30,009 nucleotides of DNA from a virus: positions 1-30,009 of the IMG/VR virus record IMGVR_UViG_3300021957_002986; one strand, 5' to 3'. The translations under genes were made by a program, and so were the position numbers. The notes beneath the pieces are model-generated. The model was not told where the DNA came from, did no database searches, and saw nothing but the letters and a program-made list of their open reading frames with translations. Below, piece by piece: positions 1 to 6,871 of the stretch. Every line of letters starts with the position of its first letter. Positions within the stretch are counted from its first letter, which is position 1.

Positions 1-1
1 T

Positions 2-2656
2 AAATTTGCAGTAGGAGATGGTTCTGGTCACAATTTTGTAAGTAGCCAAGCCTTTACATCTGATCAAGAGTTAGGTAAAGGAGAATGGCAACATCATTGC
101 GTTAGTTTTGACACTGTAAACAATAACGCATATTATTATATAGACAATGTGCAAGTAAACACATCCACTGGTTTATCTAGAAAAATAGCAACTAATCAAA
201 ATTTTTATATTGGTAAAAAGTGGGATCTTACATCAGGCGGTTTTACAGGTGAAATTAGTCAAGGTTGTATATTCAAATACGCTCTTCCACCAACTGGATC
301 AAACTCTGTAGCAGCTCTTTGGAATGGTGGTAATCCTGGCAACCCAATGGCTTTGTCTAGTCCACCTGTGGCTTATTACCCACTTGGTAATTCAGCTCAT
401 ATGGGAGCTAATTACCTAACGCCAAATGGTGCTCTTCAAGATTATGTTTTTTATTTTAATGGGGGTGATGATTATATAAATTCAGGAAGTACTTCTTACT
501 TAAACGGATTATCTAATTTCACTTTTTCCTCTTGGGTAAATATATCATCATTCGGGGGGTATGATGTAATAGCAGGTGACTGGTCATATTCAGCAACAGC
601 TTCTTTAAATAAAGGTCATTTTATAGCTGCTATTGGCACAAATAATGGAAGTGCTGCAAAAATAAGAATATTTATTAAAAATGCAGGAGCTGATCCCGGT
701 AGTAGTATGATTATTACAGACGATTACATTTTAAATACTGGTAAATGGTATCACGTTTTATTTACTTATAATAGTGGAACTGGTGGTGTATATGTTAACG
801 GGGTTCCTTATGCAGTTACAAGTTATGGTACAATACCAACGTCACTTACAAGTGAAAACAGTGATTTCATTATTGGTAAATGGCAAAATGTTGGTGGAAG
901 ATTTTTTCCTGGCTATATTTCAAATGTTCAAATATTCAACACAGCATTAACAGATGGAACAGGCGGAACAGTAAACCAAATAGAAACTCTTTATAACTAC
1001 GGCTCACCAATACAAACTTTAGCTAATATACCTCAAAACTCTAATCTAAAAGCTTGGTACAAACTCGATGCAACTGAGATTTATAATAGCACAAGTACAG
1101 AGTGGAGTGTAGATAATAACCAAAATCCTTCTGCTTATACACAGTCTACTAAACTCAATGGTAATAGTAATAGTAGAATATATTTAAATCCAAACACAGG
1201 AAGCGGTACTGGTGGAATAACATTGCCAAACAGTTTTTCTTTTAGCTTTTGGATTAATACAGTTTCTACTATAAACGGTCCTTATAGTGGTGGAAGTGTA
1301 ATAGAAGGTTCCGGTGCAAGTGTTGGCTGGAATATATTTAGATATAGTCATTTTTCAAGTGGTAAATGGACATTGAGGTTCCATTCATCCCAAGGATCTA
1401 CAACTGGAAATACACAAGTCACATCAGTAATAAATGACGGTATATGGCATCACGTTTTATTAACTTACGACTCTTCTAGCACTACACTGACAGTATACAC
1501 TGACAATGTTCAAACATATACTTTATCAACTAACAACTTTGGAACAGGAATAAATGTAGCTCGTATAGGAACTAGCTACGATGGAAATGGAGCTTCTGTT
1601 TTTACTGGAAATTTATCTAATCTTTCTTTTTGGACAGATGCTTTAACTTCTTCTCAACGAAATGAAATATATAATAACGGAGCTCCAAAAGATTTGTCAA
1701 CTAACTCAAATTATTCAAATCTATTAAATTGGTATAAGCTAAGTACTGATTTTCAAGATAGTAAAGGCTCTAACTCTGGCACAGGAGGAAATACAACAAC
1801 AAAAACTTTTAGCTTTATAAACGTTTTAGCTGGTAATAGCTCATTTATGACACAAGCCAATTTAGTACAAAGTGACTTATTAACAACTTCAAGCTATAGC
1901 CCGTATGCTTTAGCTTTTGGTGGAACCGGAAGCTATATAGATTTAAACTCAGACATAACTTTAACTGGTAATAAAAGTGTTAGTTTTTGGATTAATTTTA
2001 CAAGCACAATAGATGCAGTGGTTTTTGGTGGAGCAGGAAATAATTATTATCCATGGATTGATGCGACTTATATATGGATAAGAGCTGGTGGAAGCTTTCC
2101 AAGTGATGCTAGTAGTTTTGCTCACGGAGGTTTAACTGCTGGCACATGGTACAATATTTGTATAGCAGGAGATGGAACTAACGCCACCGCTTATTTAAAT
2201 GGCTCCTCATTAGGTACACAAACAGATAGAGGTTTCACTTTTAAATTAATAAATGGAGAGGCAGCTGGATTTTATGGTGTAGATGGTAAACTGTCTAACT
2301 GTGCTATTTGGAACACTGCTTTAACATCTTCACAAGTAAGAGAAATTTATAACGAAGGTCGCCCTAGTAATCTACATAACTTTTCCGGTACAGCTCCTAT
2401 AGCTTGGTGGCAGTTAGGTAGTAATAGCTCATGGACTTCACCAGCGTGGACAGTTTTAGATGAAATAGGTTCAAATGATGGAACTAGTAGCGGCATGCTA
2501 GAAAATGCTATAGTAGATGGTGTAGGAACAAGCGGTAATGGAGTATCAGTAAACATGGGAGCGGGAAATAATATATCAGGATCTTCTCCAAATGGTGAAG
2601 GAAATTCTTTAAGTGTAAACATGACATTAGCTAATATAGCTGGTGGTGTAAATTAA
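2..2656 (+). CDS. LamG-repeat tail fibre/adhesin, 5'-truncated by window edge
   Basis: The reading frame is open from base 2, so the first 884 visible residues are the C-terminal part of a longer protein. The GTG at 149 lies inside a LamG-like strand region (the upstream frame encodes G-E-W-Q-H-H-C-V-S-F-D) and is not a real start. Three complete concanavalin/LamG-like units of about 214 residues follow the partial first one. Each opens with a W-Y-K-L or Y-Y-P-L type strand, contains F-W-I-N or S-W-V-N and W-Y-H-V or W-H-H-V signatures, and closes with A-L-T...Y-N-x-G-x-P. A short Gly/Ser/Asn-rich tail (W-W-Q-L-G onward) ends the protein. Such domains bind glycans, and in phages they occur in tail fibres or adhesins. 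The position beside a structural module supports receptor binding. Function is by fold resemblance, and the exact virion location is inferred. Confidence 0.8.
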   Translation, partial: KFAVGDGSGHNFVSSQAFTSDQELGKGEWQHHCVSFDTVNNNAYYYIDNVQVNTSTGLSRKIATNQNFYIGKKWDLTSGGFTGEISQGCIFKYALPPTGSNSVAALWNGGNPGNPMALSSPPVAYYPLGNSAHMGANYLTPNGALQDYVFYFNGGDDYINSGSTSYLNGLSNFTFSSWVNISSFGGYDVIAGDWSYSATASLNKGHFIAAIGTNNGSAAKIRIFIKNAGADPGSSMIITDDYILNTGKWYHVLFTYNSGTGGVYVNGVPYAVTSYGTIPTSLTSENSDFIIGKWQNVGGRFFPGYISNVQIFNTALTDGTGGTVNQIETLYNYGSPIQTLANIPQNSNLKAWYKLDATEIYNSTSTEWSVDNNQNPSAYTQSTKLNGNSNSRIYLNPNTGSGTGGITLPNSFSFSFWINTVSTINGPYSGGSVIEGSGASVGWNIFRYSHFSSGKWTLRFHSSQGSTTGNTQVTSVINDGIWHHVLLTYDSSSTTLTVYTDNVQTYTLSTNNFGTGINVARIGTSYDGNGASVFTGNLSNLSFWTDALTSSQRNEIYNNGAPKDLSTNSNYSNLLNWYKLSTDFQDSKGSNSGTGGNTTTKTFSFINVLAGNSSFMTQANLVQSDLLTTSSYSPYALAFGGTGSYIDLNSDITLTGNKSVSFWINFTSTIDAVVFGGAGNNYYPWIDATYIWIRAGGSFPSDASSFAHGGLTAGTWYNICIAGDGTNATAYLNGSSLGTQTDRGFTFKLINGEAAGFYGVDGKLSNCAIWNTALTSSQVREIYNEGRPSNLHNFSGTAPIAWWQLGSNSSWTSPAWTVLDEIGSNDGTSSGMLENAIVDGVGTSGNGVSVNMGAGNNISGSSPNGEGNSLSVNMTLANIAGGVN
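365..2365 (+). repeat. Three tandem LamG-like domain repeats (~214 codons each)
   Basis: The units are 365-1009, 1046-1687 and 1721-2365, measured from the opening aromatic strand to the closing Y-N-x-G-x-P motif (Y-N-Y-G-S-P, Y-N-N-G-A-P, Y-N-E-G-R-P). Their lengths are almost equal (645, 642 and 645 bp), but the nucleotide sequences are clearly diverged, so this is an old protein-level duplication. A fourth opening (W-W-Q-L-G, 2396) begins a repeat that is not completed. Confidence 0.75.
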
Positions 2657-2663
2657 AATAAAA

Positions 2664-2912
2664 ATGAATAATACAATATATACAATTGTAAACTTATCTG
2701 ATACTAATGCTATTATATTTAGCCAAGTAGCAGAAGACTCAACTCAATCAATGAGAAGAAATATAGCAAACACTCAAGGTGTTATATCTTATTTAGTTGA
2801 ACCAAGTTTTATAACTAATGGAGCATTAACTCCAGTTAGTACATTAAATCAAACAGAGTTTTTAGCTTTAATGCAAACTCCTGAGTGGAAACTAGCAGGT
2901 CCAAATGAGTAA
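2664..2912 (+). CDS. Small hypothetical protein downstream of fibre
   Basis: This 82-aa protein has no recognised domain. It has an acidic C-terminus and a segment L-N-Q-T-E-F-L-A-L-M-Q-T-P-E-W near the end. It starts 7 bp after the fibre stop in an A/T-only leader, and its stop overlaps the next ATG (ATGAGTAA, 8 bp), so the two are probably translationally coupled. Its place directly after an adhesin gene would fit a fibre-associated or assembly factor, but nothing in the sequence proves that. Confidence 0.6.
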   Translation: MNNTIYTIVNLSDTNAIIFSQVAEDSTQSMRRNIANTQGVISYLVEPSFITNGALTPVSTLNQTEFLALMQTPEWKLAGPNE

Positions 2913-3123
2913 TATAATTAACATACGCTTTCCAGTTCCACCTGTTTGGTGGATTACTTGGACTGACAATACAGAGACTACTGTATTAGGATATGGAAAT
3001 TTAAATAGTTCTGAAGTACTAAGTACTATACAACATATTACTACATATTTAGATGAAGCTGTTTGGAAAAGTGTTTTATTAGAACATGGTATTGATCCAG
3101 ACCCAGAAGAGGAAGATGAATAA
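2905..3123 (+). CDS. Small hypothetical protein, paralogue of next gene
   Basis: This 72-aa acidic protein aligns with the protein encoded at 3139-3360. Both share a Trp/Tyr-rich N-terminal half, a central G-Y-G, a (L/I)-D-E-x-x-W helix and a C-terminal E-H-G-I-x-P-D-P followed by acidic or proline residues. The ATG overlaps the end of the upstream gene by 8 bp. Function is not recognised. The tandem arrangement points to a local duplication. Confidence 0.65.
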   Translation: MSNIINIRFPVPPVWWITWTDNTETTVLGYGNLNSSEVLSTIQHITTYLDEAVWKSVLLEHGIDPDPEEEDE

Positions 3124-3138
3124 ATGTAAAAAAAGATT

Positions 3139-3360
3139 ATGAGTGGTAATATTCCTATAGACAACCCTGCTGTTCGAACTTATTGGATAGCATATGAAAA
3201 CTCAATGAAAGAAGTAGTTGAAGGTTATGGCTTTGTAGATCCTCATCAAAAGCTTTTATCTAAATGGTTTATTGATGAAACCATAGATGAAGACGAGTGG
3301 ATAGCTGAGCTAAAGGAGCATGGTATAACGCCTGATCCAATACCTGATCCACCAGAGTAA
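3139..3360 (+). CDS. Small hypothetical protein, paralogue of previous gene
   Basis: This 73-aa protein is the second copy of the pair. It keeps the G-Y-G, I-D-E-D-E-W and E-H-G-I-T-P-D-P elements but has a Pro-rich end (P-D-P-I-P-D-P-P-E) instead of the Glu/Asp end of its neighbour. It begins 15 bp after the first copy in an A-rich leader. No known domain is recognised. A small virion-associated or fibre-assembly role is only a guess from position. Confidence 0.65.
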   Translation: MSGNIPIDNPAVRTYWIAYENSMKEVVEGYGFVDPHQKLLSKWFIDETIDEDEWIAELKEHGITPDPIPDPPE

Positions 3361-3385
3361 AATAAATATAATTAAATTAAATCAA

Positions 3386-3634
3386 ATGAAAATTAAAGAA
3401 GAAGAATTATTATTAATTCAAGAACAACAAAAACAGCTTAATGAGCTTGTTCACAATATAGGTATGTTAGAAAGCCAAAAACATGGATTACTTCATGATA
3501 TAGCTGGAGCCAACAAAGAGATAGAAGATTACAAAGAAGTGTTAGAAGCTGAGTATGGCCCAATAGAAATAAACCTAGAAGACGGCTCTTATACTAAGAT
3601 AGAAGAAGATGTCGAAAGTAATAAGGAAGATTAG
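3386..3634 (+). CDS. Small coiled-coil protein
   Basis: This 82-aa protein is dominated by charged heptad-like helix from about residue 3 to 55 (E-E-L-L-L-I-Q-E-Q-Q-K-Q-L-N-E-L onward), then a short acidic tail. This composition suggests an oligomeric coiled coil. It is the only gene here that ends in TAG, and its last 26 bp overlap the next gene's start at 3609. The leader holds ATTAAATTAAAT (3371-3382), a 12-mer also found before the acetyltransferase gene. Function is unknown. Confidence 0.6.
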   Translation: MKIKEEELLLIQEQQKQLNELVHNIGMLESQKHGLLHDIAGANKEIEDYKEVLEAEYGPIEINLEDGSYTKIEEDVESNKED

Positions 3635-3836
3635 TATAGGTTCTGACTACAAGAACGATGCGATGCATTATTCAACTGGTCAGGAAGTATACGGTGGACA
3701 TACTATTAGTGATATTCTTTTTGAAGATCAAGATCAGTCATATAATATTTTTATAACTAAAAATAATGAAGTCTTGCCTTGGAAAAAGTTTAACGCTAAT
3801 ATGGCAATATCTGTAGAGTACGATTTAAAGTACTAA
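3609..3836 (+). CDS. Small conserved-looking hypothetical protein
   Basis: This 75-aa protein reads as a compact mostly beta domain. It has an N-terminal I-S-I-G-S-D-Y-K segment, a central Y-N-I-F-I-T strand, then W-K-K-F-N and a closing S-V-E-Y-D-L-K-Y strand. It starts inside the end of the coiled-coil gene (26-bp overlap), and its stop codon shares one base with the ATG of the next gene (TAATG). From memory, similar small proteins occur near terminase genes of marine phages, but I know of no function. Confidence 0.6.
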   Translation: MSKVIRKISIGSDYKNDAMHYSTGQEVYGGHTISDILFEDQDQSYNIFITKNNEVLPWKKFNANMAISVEYDLKY

Positions 3837-4429
3837 TGAAAAGCTTATATAGCTTCATTGTAAAACCTTTAAATGAAAGGTATGACAATATTAAAAAAGT
3901 TGATGATAAAACACTCATCATTAATACAGGTATTGAAAACCATAGGTTTGTTAGTAAAAAAGCTGCTGTTGTATCTACTCCAGCGGCTTACACCTCAAAG
4001 ATAAAAGTAGGTGATGAGCTTCATGTGCATCACAATATATTTAGAAGATGGTATGATCAAAAAGGTAACGAAAGAAATAGTTCAACCTTTTTTAAAGATG
4101 ACTTATACTTTGTTTCACTAGAACAAATATACATGTATAATCTTAAACCACATCTAGATTATTGTTTTGTTAAACCACTTAAAAACCAAAACTTATTAGA
4201 GAACAGGAAAGAGCAACCTAACGTTGGTATAATGAAATATAGTAATAGTTCATTAGAAGCGCTAGGAATCACACCTGGAACACTTATTACGTTTACCCCA
4301 AATTCTGAGTTTGAATTTATAATAGATGGTGAACGACTTTATTGTATGAAATCAAATGATATAGCTTTAACTCATGAATACCAAGGAAACGAAGAAGAAA
4401 ATAATCCAAGCTGGGCAAAAAGCAGTTGA
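3836..4429 (+). CDS. Putative two-domain GroES-like co-chaperonin
   Basis: The 197-aa protein appears to hold two Cpn10-like halves. Half one (about residues 4-101) begins with F-I-V-K-P-L, has a flexible segment with L-I-I-N at 27-30 where the GroES mobile loop lies, then K-V-G-D-E-L-H-V-H-H-N at 57-67, and closes with D-L-Y-F-V-S-L-E-Q-I-Y at 89-99. Half two (108-178) repeats this: F-V-K-P-L at 111, I-T-P-G-T-L-I-T-F at 145-153 and R-L-Y-C-M-K-S-N-D-I-A-L at 167-178. The closings match the E-V-L-I-M-S-E-S-D-I-L-A end of GroES. Phage co-chaperonins (T4 gp31 type) help host GroEL fold capsid protein, which fits a site upstream of the head genes. The match is by eye; the second half is the weaker one. 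Confidence 0.55.
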   Translation: MKSLYSFIVKPLNERYDNIKKVDDKTLIINTGIENHRFVSKKAAVVSTPAAYTSKIKVGDELHVHHNIFRRWYDQKGNERNSSTFFKDDLYFVSLEQIYMYNLKPHLDYCFVKPLKNQNLLENRKEQPNVGIMKYSNSSLEALGITPGTLITFTPNSEFEFIIDGERLYCMKSNDIALTHEYQGNEEENNPSWAKSS

Positions 4430-4649
4430 GGAACTTATAAAGGTAGCAAAAGAAAAGATTGTAGACTCAGACGACGATGTTAGCGCTGATAGATTAAAGA
4501 ATGCTGCCGCTACTAAAAAGCTAGCTATATTTGATGCTTTTGAAATACTTAATCGTATTCAACAAGAGGAAGATATACTAAATGAAAAGCCAAAGGAAAT
4601 TAAAGAACAAAAGTCTTTTAAAGGTTTTGCAGAAGGGAGAAGTAAGTGA
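4374..4649 (+). CDS. Possible terminase small subunit / terL-linked helical protein
   Basis: This 91-aa, highly charged and probably all-helical protein has a central block reading S-A-D-R-L-K-N-A-A-A-T-K-K-L-A-I-F-D-A-F-E-I-L. It starts inside the co-chaperonin gene (56-bp overlap, different frame) and overlaps the terL start by 4 bp (GTGA). A short helical protein immediately before terL is the usual place for a small terminase subunit that recognises DNA and regulates packaging, so I offer that role. No clear helix-turn-helix is visible. The ATG at 4374 is the only ATG start available in the N-terminal region. Confidence 0.45.
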   Translation: MNTKETKKKIIQAGQKAVEELIKVAKEKIVDSDDDVSADRLKNAAATKKLAIFDAFEILNRIQQEEDILNEKPKEIKEQKSFKGFAEGRSK

Positions 4650-6871
4650 GTTACGAGCAAACACTTTGGAAAGAGATTAAGGATGTTGTAAATCCTAAGA
4701 TATTAGCTAAAAACAATAGATTTAAAAAATGGGAGTATGGTTATAACTCTGATTATGATTTTATAGTAATAAGTAAAACTGGAAAAATTGGACAAATCAT
4801 TGAAATACAGGATCTCAGGATTGCTTTACCAGCAGCAGATAAACCGTTTAAACGAAGCGATAAAAAAGCGGAACAATACTGGGAAAGACAAGACTACCCA
4901 AAAGAATTAAGTAGAATTAAAAGTAGATTTGACTGGGAAGAATATCCAGCTGAATTTAAAGAAAAGTGGTATGATTACATCGACGAAGAATTCAAAAGGC
5001 GAGAAAATGGTTATTGGTTTTACAATAACGGCTTGGCTAACTACATTACTGGCACTCATTATATGTACCTCCAATGGTCAAAAATTGACGTTGGCGCACC
5101 AGATTATAGAGAATCAAATAGACTCTTCTTTATATTTTGGGAAGCATGTAAAGCAGATACAAGATGTTACGGAATGTGTTATCTTAAGAACAGACGATCT
5201 GGATTCTCTTTCATGTCGTCAGCGGAACTTGTTAATCAAGCAACTATTTCTTCAGATTGTAGATTCGGTATATTATCCAAGTCTGGAGCTGATGCCAAAA
5301 AAATGTTTACAGATAAAGTTGTCCCAATATCCGTTAATTACCCTTTCTTCTTTAAACCAATACAAGACGGTATGGACAGACCTAAAACTGAATTGGCTTA
5401 TAGAGTACCAGCATCAAAGCTTACTAGAAGAAAACTTGAGTCTAATGAGCAACTTAAAGAATTAGAAGGACTTGATACAACTATTGACTGGAAAAATACA
5501 GGTGACAACTCTTATGATGGTGAAAAGCTAAAAATACTAGCTCATGATGAGAGTGGTAAATGGGAGAGACCTGATAACATATTAAATAACTGGAGAGTTA
5601 CAAAAACTACATTAAGACTAGGGTCTAAAATCGTGGGTAAATGTATGATGGGCTCAACTTCAAATGCTTTAGATAAAGGTGGAGACAATTTCAAAAAACT
5701 TTACAACAATTCAACAGTTACAAAGAGAAATAGAAACGGACAAACATCTTCTGGCCTCTACTCTCTTTTCATCCCTATGGAATGGAACTACGAAGGATTC
5801 ATGGATACTTTTGGACTTCCTGTCTTCACTAGACAAAAGAGTCCAGTCAAAGGAGTTGATGGTGAGTCAATTACAATCGGAGTTATTGAACACTGGGAAA
5901 ACGAAGTCGATGGACTAAAGCAAGATTCCGACGGATTAAATGAATATTACAGACAGTTTCCAAGAACTGAAGCTCACGCATTCAGAGATGAAACTAAAGA
6001 TAGCTTATTTAATCTAACTAAAATATACGAGCAAATAGATTATAACGCAGAATTAAATAATTCAACAGCAGTTACAACTGGTAGCTTTCAATGGCAGGAC
6101 GGAATTAAAGACACGTCGGTTGTTTTTGTACCGAATAATAATGGTAGATTTAATGTAAGTTGGATTCCATCTAAAAATCTACAAAACCGAGTGATACTTA
6201 ATAATGGGGTTAAATCACCTGGTAATGAACATATTGGCGCTTTTGGTTTAGATAGTTACGATATATCAGGTACAGTAGATGGTAAAGGATCTAACGGTGC
6301 TTTACATGGATTAACAAAGTTTAGTATGGAAGAAGTTCCGGCTAATCATTTTTTTTTAGAATATATATCAAGACCACAGACCGCTGAAATATTCTTTGAA
6401 GATGTGTTAATGGCTTGTGTATTTTACGGCATGCCTATACTAGCTGAAAATAACAAACCTAGGTTTTTATATTATCTAAAACGAAGAGGTTATAGAGGCT
6501 TCTCTATGAATCGACCTGATAAAATATGGAACAAACTATCTACAACTGAAAAAGAAATAGGTGGAATACCTAATTCAAGCGAAGATATTAAGCAAGCGCA
6601 CGCTGCTGCTATTGAATCTTATATAGAAACATATGTAGGGTTAAAACAAGATGATTATGGAGACATGTATCATCAAAAGACATTAGAAGATTGGGCTAAG
6701 TTTAATATTAACAATAGAACAAAGCACGATGCTTCAATAAGCTCAGGTTTAGCTATTATGGCTTGTAATAAAAATTTATACAAACCAGTGGCTGATAGAT
6801 CTTTAAAAAGTATTAACCTAGGTATTAAAAGATATAATAACAAAGGAAATTTTTCACAAATAATTAAATAA
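4646..6871 (+). CDS. terL: Terminase large subunit (packaging ATPase-nuclease)
   Basis: This 741-aa motor protein translocates DNA into the prohead and cuts it. The ATPase half has a deviant Walker A at residues 181-188 (K-N-R-R-S-G-F-S), a Walker B at about 296-302 (K-I-L-A-H-D-E, catalytic pair D301/E302) and a coupling-motif candidate M-G-S-T near 335. The nuclease half has the RNase H-like pattern: G-L-D-S-Y-D with D536 and D539, and a late H-D-A-S with D695. The start is GTG at 4646, overlapping the upstream stop (GTGA), with GGGAGA just before it; no suitable ATG exists near the N-terminus. The portal gene follows with no gap. Length and motif set fit crAss-like/marine podovirus terminases. 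Confidence 0.9.
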   Translation: MSYEQTLWKEIKDVVNPKILAKNNRFKKWEYGYNSDYDFIVISKTGKIGQIIEIQDLRIALPAADKPFKRSDKKAEQYWERQDYPKELSRIKSRFDWEEYPAEFKEKWYDYIDEEFKRRENGYWFYNNGLANYITGTHYMYLQWSKIDVGAPDYRESNRLFFIFWEACKADTRCYGMCYLKNRRSGFSFMSSAELVNQATISSDCRFGILSKSGADAKKMFTDKVVPISVNYPFFFKPIQDGMDRPKTELAYRVPASKLTRRKLESNEQLKELEGLDTTIDWKNTGDNSYDGEKLKILAHDESGKWERPDNILNNWRVTKTTLRLGSKIVGKCMMGSTSNALDKGGDNFKKLYNNSTVTKRNRNGQTSSGLYSLFIPMEWNYEGFMDTFGLPVFTRQKSPVKGVDGESITIGVIEHWENEVDGLKQDSDGLNEYYRQFPRTEAHAFRDETKDSLFNLTKIYEQIDYNAELNNSTAVTTGSFQWQDGIKDTSVVFVPNNNGRFNVSWIPSKNLQNRVILNNGVKSPGNEHIGAFGLDSYDISGTVDGKGSNGALHGLTKFSMEEVPANHFFLEYISRPQTAEIFFEDVLMACVFYGMPILAENNKPRFLYYLKRRGYRGFSMNRPDKIWNKLSTTEKEIGGIPNSSEDIKQAHAAAIESYIETYVGLKQDDYGDMYHQKTLEDWAKFNINNRTKHDASISSGLAIMACNKNLYKPVADRSLKSINLGIKRYNNKGNFSQIIK

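Noticed and set aside
149-151. GTG as start of the LamG protein
   Set aside because: The frame is open to base 2, and the upstream codons encode a typical LamG strand (G-E-W-Q-H-H-C-V-S-F-D), so the gene is truncated by the window edge rather than starting here.
3632-3646. Possible TAG recoding, as in some crAss-like phages
   Set aside because: Only one gene ends in TAG. Read-through would add just a few codons before TGA, and no long gene has an internal TAG or TGA in frame. The standard code fits.
4929-5918. Extra + strand frames of 178 and 79 codons inside terL
   Set aside because: They lie wholly within the terL frame, which carries the ATPase and nuclease motifs. Their translations show no domain pattern.
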